Positions 6,454 to 11,529 of a stretch of DNA of 11,529 nucleotides are shown here, piece by piece. Each line of letters starts with the position of its first letter. Within the stretch, counting starts at the first letter, position 1. A program made the position numbers and the translations under genes. A model generated the notes under the pieces. That model saw only the letters and a program-made list of their open reading frames with translations, ran no database searches and was not told the origin of the DNA. This DNA comes from Flavobacteriales bacterium UBA5869. GTDB lineage: Bacteria; Bacteroidota; Bacteroidia; Flavobacteriales_D; Crocinitomicaceae. The stretch spans positions 17,441 through 28,969 of the forward strand of contig DJFP01000143.1 of NCBI GenBank assembly GCA_002432565.1, given 5' to 3'.

Positions 6454-8556
6454 ATGAAACAAAATTCCCTCTTCCGTAAAAAAACTGTCCAGGACATTCT
6501 GGCATCGACACAACAAGGTCAGTCTGACGGTCATGAGTCACTTGGAAAACATTTGAAAGTACGAGATCTGGCGGCTTTTGGAATTGCGGCGATTATTGGG
6601 GCCGGTATTTTTTCTACCATTGGCGAAGCAAGTTCAAACGGCGGTCCGGCAGTGATCTTTTTATTCATTTTCACGGCGGTTGCCTGTGGATTTGCAGCTT
6701 TTGCCTATGCGGAATTTGCATCCATGGTACCGGTTGCCGGATCTGCATATACTTATTCTTATGTCGCCTTCGGAGAAATCATTGCCTGGGTGATCGGCTG
6801 GGCGCTGATTATGGAATATGCCATCGGGAATATCACCGTTGCTATCAGTTGGAGTGATTATTTTACGGGGATGCTCGAAGGGCTGAACATCCACCTTCCG
6901 CAATGGATACAAACTGATTACCTGACGGCTCATAACGGCTATGAAGAAGCATATGCCCTGATGCAGGGAGGGAAGAATATTGAGAACCTGGATAGCGGTT
7001 TGCAGGCAGCTTATACTGCCTGGAGAACTTCCCCCACGATTTTCAACTTTCACATCATTTTTGACCTGCCGGCTTTGTTTATCATTGTATTGATTACCTG
7101 GCTGGTATATCGGGGAATGAAGGAGAGTCGGAATGCCAGCAACGTAATGGTAGTCATTAAGCTTGCAATAATTCTGCTGGTAATTGCTGTGGGAATTTTT
7201 TATGTAGATACTGAAAACTGGAGTCCATTTGCGCCTAACGGAGTTTCCGGTATCTTAAAAGGAGTTTCTGCCGTTTTCTTTGCCTATATCGGTTTTGACG
7301 CGATTTCTACTACTGCCGAAGAGTGTGAAAACCCTCAGCGCGATCTTCCGCGTGGAATGATGTGGGCAATCATTATTTGTACCATTTTGTATGTTATCAT
7401 TTCATTGATCCTGACCGGATTGGTGAATTATAAACTGTTGGGTGTCGGTGATCCGCTTGCATTCGTTTTCCGTGAAATCGATCTGAAATGGATGTCGGGA
7501 ATTATTGCTGTTTCTGCTGTCATTGCGATGGCTTCCGTGCTGTTGGTTTTCCAAATGGGACAGCCGCGTATCTGGATGTCAATGAGCAGGGATGGTTTGC
7601 TGCCTAAGAAATTCTCCAAAGTTCACCCGAAATACAAAACGCCTTCATTCGCAACAGTTGTTGTTGGGTTTGTAGTTGCAGTTCCGGCCTTGTTCATGAA
7701 CTTAACAATGGTTACGGACCTTTGCAGTATCGGTACTTTATTTGCTTTTGTATTGGTGTGTGGGGGTGTATTGATCCTGCAGAACAAAACGGATATTCCG
7801 CGAGGGAAGTTCCGTACACCTTATGTCAACGGAAAATATGTTTTGCCATTCCTGGTAGTCGGAGGAATTGTTTTCGGATTCATTCAATATAAAATTGAGC
7901 TCATGGCTTTCCTGAAAAACGAATCGGAACTCAAAGAGACGAAGGATCTGATAGTGGATTTATCGGAAGCCGAGTCAGCACAGCTGAACAAAACAGTTGC
8001 AGCTGTTGACAAAGAAGGATTGGAGCGTTTAGGCTCCGATTTATTGGCTTATTTTGAGCAAGCCCCAAAAATCGACCTGAAAACATCCCTGAAGGGAATC
8101 AAAAGCACCTCAGGAGCGGAGACCGTTGCCGAACTAGATCCGGAAACCAAAGAACAATTGGTCCATTTCCTGGAAGGGTACGATGAAAAAGGATTTAAAT
8201 TAATGGATTCTGATTTGGAGAGCTACTATGCCCAGGGACCTAAGATTGACATTGAAAATGCATTAAGACCAATAGGTATTACCGGTAAACGATTGTACAA
8301 TAGTGGTTTTTCTCATTTTGCACATAAGATCCCAACCTGGATTTTCATTTTGTTTACTTTATTTATTACCATCGTAACCATCCGTAAAAACTTGTCGTTA
8401 ATTCCTCTTCTCGGACTACTTTCCTGTTTGTACATGATGAGCCAGATCGAGCTCCGTAACTGGATCGCGTTTGTGATTTGGCTGGCTGTGGGCTTGGTGA
8501 TCTATTTCCTGTATAGCCGGAAAAACTCGAAGCTGGGATTAAAGAATCAATCATGA
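6454..8556 (+). CDS. APC-superfamily amino-acid permease (CAT/YfnA-like) with repeat-bearing insertion
   Basis: A 700-residue inner-membrane transporter, probably for cationic or neutral amino acids. The family hallmark is in TM1 (FGIAAIIGAGIFSTIGEAS, 42-60), whose glycines bind the substrate carboxylate in APC transporters. TM6 carries FAYIGFDAISTTAEE (276-290), followed by the conserved NPQRDLPRGM. GTLFAFVLVCGGV marks TM10, and IPLLGLLSCLYMMSQI plus WIAFVIWLAVGLVIYFLYS are the usual last two helices. Bacterial relatives are usually about 460-500 residues. The excess comes from a polar loop at about 142-195 after the fourth helix and an insertion between TM10 and the penultimate helix: an extra helix (about 462-482), a soluble stretch (490-628) with two 48-residue repeats (502-549, 560-607), and another extra helix (629-645). 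ATG 6454 is chosen over the in-frame TTG at 6433, which overlaps the -7 promoter box. The precise substrate cannot be read from the sequence. Confidence 0.93.
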   Translation: MKQNSLFRKKTVQDILASTQQGQSDGHESLGKHLKVRDLAAFGIAAIIGAGIFSTIGEASSNGGPAVIFLFIFTAVACGFAAFAYAEFASMVPVAGSAYTYSYVAFGEIIAWVIGWALIMEYAIGNITVAISWSDYFTGMLEGLNIHLPQWIQTDYLTAHNGYEEAYALMQGGKNIENLDSGLQAAYTAWRTSPTIFNFHIIFDLPALFIIVLITWLVYRGMKESRNASNVMVVIKLAIILLVIAVGIFYVDTENWSPFAPNGVSGILKGVSAVFFAYIGFDAISTTAEECENPQRDLPRGMMWAIIICTILYVIISLILTGLVNYKLLGVGDPLAFVFREIDLKWMSGIIAVSAVIAMASVLLVFQMGQPRIWMSMSRDGLLPKKFSKVHPKYKTPSFATVVVGFVVAVPALFMNLTMVTDLCSIGTLFAFVLVCGGVLILQNKTDIPRGKFRTPYVNGKYVLPFLVVGGIVFGFIQYKIELMAFLKNESELKETKDLIVDLSEAESAQLNKTVAAVDKEGLERLGSDLLAYFEQAPKIDLKTSLKGIKSTSGAETVAELDPETKEQLVHFLEGYDEKGFKLMDSDLESYYAQGPKIDIENALRPIGITGKRLYNSGFSHFAHKIPTWIFILFTLFITIVTIRKNLSLIPLLGLLSCLYMMSQIELRNWIAFVIWLAVGLVIYFLYSRKNSKLGLKNQS
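7957..8274 (+). repeat. Two 48-residue repeats inside the permease (period 58 codons)
   Basis: Residues 502-549 and 560-607 of the permease align without gaps, with 16 identical positions of 48. Shared positions include the initial L, QL, D..G, SDL, Y..Q, PKID, L and the final I. The first copy reads around SDLLAYFEQAPKIDLKTSL and the second around SDLESYYAQGPKIDIENAL. The DNA of the copies has diverged well beyond recent duplication. Both lie in the soluble stretch between two extra helices, predicted to face the periplasm. Confidence 0.75.
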
Positions 8557-8920
8557 TTTTACCGCGTTAGGAGCAATTTACATTTTACAGATGTGATAAG
8601 TCGCATGTACGTTAAAACCGACCCGAAAATGCCTTCCGGATAGGTTAAGCATAGACGCTAGGAGTATTACCCGACTTACACCCGACTATTAAGCGTGTTT
8701 TGTACTGAAATTTAACAAGGAATAGCAACGGTTTTATTGGTTTTTCAAGGCCTTTCATACTCAAAAACTGGTTAAAACTGCTAATTTTTCCGAATCGAAG
8801 TTTTTACAGTTGATTTTCTCATAGGTGTATAATTTATTTCGGCTCAGATTATTTATAACCATCTGCTTTGTGGCGCTTAATTCGCAATTAGTTCATACAT
8901 TCGTTTATCGTAACTAATTG
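8557..8920. other. Intergenic region between permease and lipoprotein gene
   Basis: No coding frame is supported in these 364 bases. They hold ACCCGACT twice, 11 bases apart (8669-8676 and 8680-8687), with a further ACCCGA at 8621. There is a long imperfect stem-loop at 8729-8780, and an 8-bp inverted pair ATTAAGCG (8688-8695) / CGCTTAAT (8874-8881). A -7-like TACATTCG (8896-8903, one mismatch to TAnnTTTG) lies before the lipoprotein gene, but the nearest TTTG upstream is 25 bases away, too far for a convincing promoter. Confidence 0.5.
8729..8789 (+). terminator. Possible terminator or RNA stem-loop after the permease gene
   Basis: As RNA, 8729-8745 can pair with 8763-8780 as a 17-pair stem with one bulged U (8773) and four G-U wobbles. 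The loop (8746-8762) contains the palindrome AAGGCCTT. A run of five T (8785-8789) follows after four bases. This fits a weak intrinsic terminator for the permease transcript, about 170 bases past its stop. The low G-C content and wobble pairs make it uncertain. Confidence 0.3.
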
Positions 8921-10021
8921 ATGATGAAAACTACTGCAATTCTTTACACCTTATTCATTGCTGGTTTTGTTCTAAATTCCTGCAAAAAGAAATCAGTTGA
9001 TCCCGACAATGACGGAACAAACTATGCTTCAATGGAAGTGTATAAGGAAAACGCCATGGGAGTAATTTATAACCAGGCTACAAACAGTGTGGCTTATAAT
9101 AAACCGGATGGTGACGGAACGTACAAGATTTATATTTCCAATTACGATGGGAGCGGGGAGATGCAGCTGACATATCCGGGCTGGAATCCTGACAGGCATC
9201 AATGGGCCGAAGAGTGGGATCCGACCGGACAATATTTGTACTGTTATATTGAAAAGACAGACTATGTTGCCGAAAGTGGTCATACACGAACTCCCGAAGA
9301 TGCTATACCCGGCTATGGAGCTTATACCGATCTTTGGATCATTAAACGGGATGGAAGCCAGGCCTGGCAGATGACTAATTTTCCGAATGATTATAATCAC
9401 GGGATCATTCACGGGGCAATTTCAAACGACGGTACCATGTTTACCTGGACAGAACGTATTCAGGCGCCGGTTTTCCCGGATCTGAACTTAGCCGCCGGTG
9501 CTTATGTGTTCAAAGTTGCAGATGTGAGTTGGAATCCAAACCCGGTTTTCTCCAATATTCGAACATACCAGCCGGGAAATGAACCGGCCGGAGGAGAAGT
9601 GGAAAGTATCAGTCCTTCGAAAACGGATATATTGGTTTACAGTACTTTCGAATCACACAACTTGGTAGCAACTCCGATTTACCGCATAGATCTGGCTAGC
9701 GGGAATACTACGAAACTGACAACAGAAAGCTTTTCTCAGTCACCGACCTACACGCCAAACGGGCAAAAGATTGTGTACATGACCGGGGCGAACTGCGATA
9801 TTTTCCCCGGGCAATTACAGGGAGCCGACTGGTGGGTGATGGATGCAAATGGAAGCAACAAAAAGCGATTGACCTATATGAATATGAAAAACCATCCACA
9901 AAGCGTAAACAGCTATCGTTTGGCTGGATCATTGTCATTTATCAATGATTCCACGTTTATTGGCGGAGTGATGACCCAGTCGCTTGGATTGCTTGGATAC
10001 AGTGCTTTGGTGCAGTTTTAA
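8921..10021 (+). CDS. Lipoprotein with TolB/PD40-like beta-propeller repeats
   Basis: A 366-residue lipoprotein. The signal ends in the lipobox L18-N19-S20-C21 followed by KKKS, so the mature protein starts with a lipidated cysteine and is probably anchored to the outer membrane. The body has WD40-like/PD40 propeller blades of the TolB type: IYISNYDGSGEMQLT (70-84) with EWDPTGQYLY, DLWIIKRDGSQAWQMT (137-152) with AISNDGTMFTW, IYRIDLASGNTTKLT (253-267) with SPTYTPNGQKIVYMTG, and WWVMDANGSNKKRLT (near 304-318). These blades usually form a binding surface for proteins or glycans. It is not the Tol-Pal TolB itself: it is a lipoprotein and no tol genes are nearby. A TTG at 8918 and ATGs at 8921 and 8924 are all in frame; 8921 is chosen, and 8924 is equally possible. 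Its TAA overlaps the stop of the convergent gene. Confidence 0.85.
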   Translation: MMKTTAILYTLFIAGFVLNSCKKKSVDPDNDGTNYASMEVYKENAMGVIYNQATNSVAYNKPDGDGTYKIYISNYDGSGEMQLTYPGWNPDRHQWAEEWDPTGQYLYCYIEKTDYVAESGHTRTPEDAIPGYGAYTDLWIIKRDGSQAWQMTNFPNDYNHGIIHGAISNDGTMFTWTERIQAPVFPDLNLAAGAYVFKVADVSWNPNPVFSNIRTYQPGNEPAGGEVESISPSKTDILVYSTFESHNLVATPIYRIDLASGNTTKLTTESFSQSPTYTPNGQKIVYMTGANCDIFPGQLQGADWWVMDANGSNKKRLTYMNMKNHPQSVNSYRLAGSLSFINDSTFIGGVMTQSLGLLGYSALVQF

Positions 10022-11529
10022 TTTCTCACACTGATCTCATCCAGGAAGAACCAGGAAGGTTCTCCTGCCGAAGGATGCCAATTGAATAATTTACCGGTTC
10101 CGTTAATGGTGATTTTTACAAATCGATAGGGTGTGTTTTCTACCAGGAAGTGGTAGTTCCGAATGGGATCTTCTTTCTGCTGCTCGCCCTCAACCCGGAT
10201 GCTTCCCATGGGAATATAATTTATTCCATCAGCTGAAATGCTGCAGGAAACCTGTTCCGGATGCAAAATCCAGCTTTTTCCGTTCCAAAGTGAGTTCAGG
10301 GAGATGTTTTTTGAAGTAACAAGGCTGTCCAGGTCAAGGATTAATTCGGTATCTGTTCCAAACCAGCCGAGCCAGTGGATGTTATAATCGCTTGCACCGT
10401 TTACTCCGTTGGTGAGATAAGAAAGGTCACCGGCCTGGTATTTTTTATCTGGAGGAGTGGTAGCAGTTACGAGCTTACTGAAAGCAGTATTTCCTTCGAT
10501 GTGGACGTCGATCATACGGCGTAGTGAACTGATGTAATTTTGCGGGCTCAATTCGGCTTCGTTTACAGTTGCTACCTGGTTGCGGATACAGGTTTGTTCA
10601 AAAGCATCCACCATTTTTTGCATTCGGCTGTTCGGGATCGTTTTTCCGTTCACAATTTCGTGCCAGCCGCGTTTGGAGAACATATTATTGGAAGCAATTT
10701 CCATTTCTGCATACTGAATGGGCAGGCGGGCCAATTGCACCTGGTTCAGGAGTTCCGGATTGTCACGCACCGCTTCTTCTGCCTGATCAAAAAGCGTATT
10801 ATAAAGTGCCATGCGTTCTTCGGAAAACAATCCATTCTGGTGGGTCACCGGATGTTCGTAGATCCATAGTTTGCTCCTGGTTTCTTTTAATGCAGTTTCC
10901 AGGATATTTAGGTACGCTGCTATATGAGAACTGGCTTTGCCATAGTAGCTTTCCAGGAATTTTTGTGTTTCTGCCTGAAGATCAAGATCAGGGTTCCACA
11001 TCAATTTCGATAACAGGTATGCTTTCAGTTCTGCAAATTCATAGCCTTTCGTACTGTTGGATTGCTCAAAAAGAGCATTCACGTGGTTCCTGGTAAAGAA
11101 TTGGATGTTTGGCTGCAGAATGTGGAGGTTCGGGAATGGCGAAATGCTGTGATTGAAGTTTATGGTGTAGTCCCAAAGGAAAATGTTTGAACAGATCTTG
11201 CCCCAGTTTTCCATGTCTTTTTTGAATTCGGCACTTTCCGGATTGCGTTCAATGGATTCCTGCCTGTGGAGTTCAATTGTACAGAGCATTACTTCAACAT
11301 TCACTCGGGGTTTTGTTTTTAATGGAGCTTTCCTGCTGTATTGATAGGCCAGTGTCGAAATAATTTTGTCTGGAAAGTGGTTGGCAATAGTATTTGCCAA
11401 ATGAATAATGGGGCCAGCCGGACTTCCTTCTTCTTCGATGATTTGGGTGCAGTTTTCACAATGACAATATGAAAAATTGTCGTTCTGGCTCACGGACCAT
11501 TTTTGTTTGTCCGGTTGAAGTTTCATCTC
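10018..11529 (-). CDS. DUF4838 protein with C-terminal discoidin-like domain, N-terminus cut off by window edge
   Basis: The frame is open to the last base (503 codons visible), so the true start is to the right. The ATG at 11526 lies inside the domain, since KQKWSVSQNDNFSYCHC is an internal DUF4838 block, and is probably not the start. Visible DUF4838 features are SQNDN, the cysteine cluster CHCENC (encoded at 11466-11449), EEEGSPAGPIIHLANTIA, ISTLAYQYSRKAPLKTKPRV and VEVMLCTIELHRQ. Known for the family: DUF4838 proteins look like glycoside hydrolases of the alpha-glucuronidase/GH20 fold type, usually 650-750 residues, with the N-terminal third missing here. The last 130 residues (TNGVNGASDYNIHWLGWFG to FLDEISVRN) look like an F5/8 type C (discoidin) carbohydrate-binding domain. 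A role in polysaccharide or glycan breakdown is inferred; no SusC/SusD partner is visible. It converges on the lipoprotein gene with overlapping stop codons. Confidence 0.85.
   Translation of the reverse strand, partial: EMKLQPDKQKWSVSQNDNFSYCHCENCTQIIEEEGSPAGPIIHLANTIANHFPDKIISTLAYQYSRKAPLKTKPRVNVEVMLCTIELHRQESIERNPESAEFKKDMENWGKICSNIFLWDYTINFNHSISPFPNLHILQPNIQFFTRNHVNALFEQSNSTKGYEFAELKAYLLSKLMWNPDLDLQAETQKFLESYYGKASSHIAAYLNILETALKETRSKLWIYEHPVTHQNGLFSEERMALYNTLFDQAEEAVRDNPELLNQVQLARLPIQYAEMEIASNNMFSKRGWHEIVNGKTIPNSRMQKMVDAFEQTCIRNQVATVNEAELSPQNYISSLRRMIDVHIEGNTAFSKLVTATTPPDKKYQAGDLSYLTNGVNGASDYNIHWLGWFGTDTELILDLDSLVTSKNISLNSLWNGKSWILHPEQVSCSISADGINYIPMGSIRVEGEQQKEDPIRNYHFLVENTPYRFVKITINGTGKLFNWHPSAGEPSWFFLDEISVRN

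Noticed and set aside
9029..9412. Minus-strand 127-codon frame inside the lipoprotein gene
   Set aside because: It is antisense to the propeller protein, with no signal, motif or promoter.
8921..10021. tolB of the Tol-Pal system
   Set aside because: The protein is a lipoprotein with a Cys lipobox, and no tolA/Q/R or pal lies beside it; the propeller repeats alone are shared by many families.
10569..11096. Plus-strand open frame of 175 codons opposite the DUF4838 gene
   Set aside because: It lies wholly antisense to a protein with clear family motifs, and its translation (many C, F, G, W, H) looks like a mirror frame with no recognisable domain.
11524..11526. ATG as true start of the DUF4838 protein
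   Set aside because: The sequence that follows is already inside the conserved SQNDN...CHCENC block, no signal peptide is present, and the frame stays open to the window edge.

Overview
The window looks like a chromosomal segment of a Bacteroidota bacterium of the order Flavobacteriales. A Fluviicola/Crocinitomicaceae-like organism is my best guess, but that rests on overall style and not on a marker gene. The support is a C-terminal type IX secretion (T9SS) type A sorting domain, a secreted PKD-repeat protein, a DUF4838 protein, promoter-like TTTG-N18/19-TAnnTTTG sequences, and very short leaders without clear Shine-Dalgarno sequences. No rRNA, tRNA, CRISPR array, transposase or phage gene was seen.

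Left part (1-1927), all on the minus strand: the N-terminal half of a large secreted PKD/adhesin-like protein running off the left edge, then a complete secreted T9SS-cargo protein of unknown function. A strong intrinsic terminator lies between them, so they are separate transcription units.

Centre (2061-6054), minus strand: an apparent three-gene operon. It reads M48-family zinc metallopeptidase (734 aa, signal peptide, HEIAH motif, large C-terminal extension), then after only 6 bp a putative outer-membrane beta-barrel protein, then after 76 bp a diverged tandem paralogue of that barrel. The arrangement suggests an envelope system in which the peptidase works with, or on, the two barrels, loosely like the periplasmic M48 protease BepA and outer-membrane assembly in E. 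coli. This is the best candidate for an undescribed system here.

Right part: a 399-bp divergent intergenic region carries a perfect 12-bp inverted repeat and a T/A-rich hairpin. It is followed on the plus strand by an APC-superfamily amino-acid permease with an unusual insertion: two extra transmembrane segments bracketing a soluble region with two copies of a 48-residue repeat. After another 364-bp gap with a long wobble-rich stem-loop comes a lipoprotein with TolB/PD40-like propeller repeats. It ends on a TTAA whose two strands give the stop codons of both that gene and a convergent, right-edge-truncated DUF4838 protein with a C-terminal discoidin-like domain. The last two genes suggest surface polysaccharide handling, but no complete utilisation locus (SusC/SusD) is visible.
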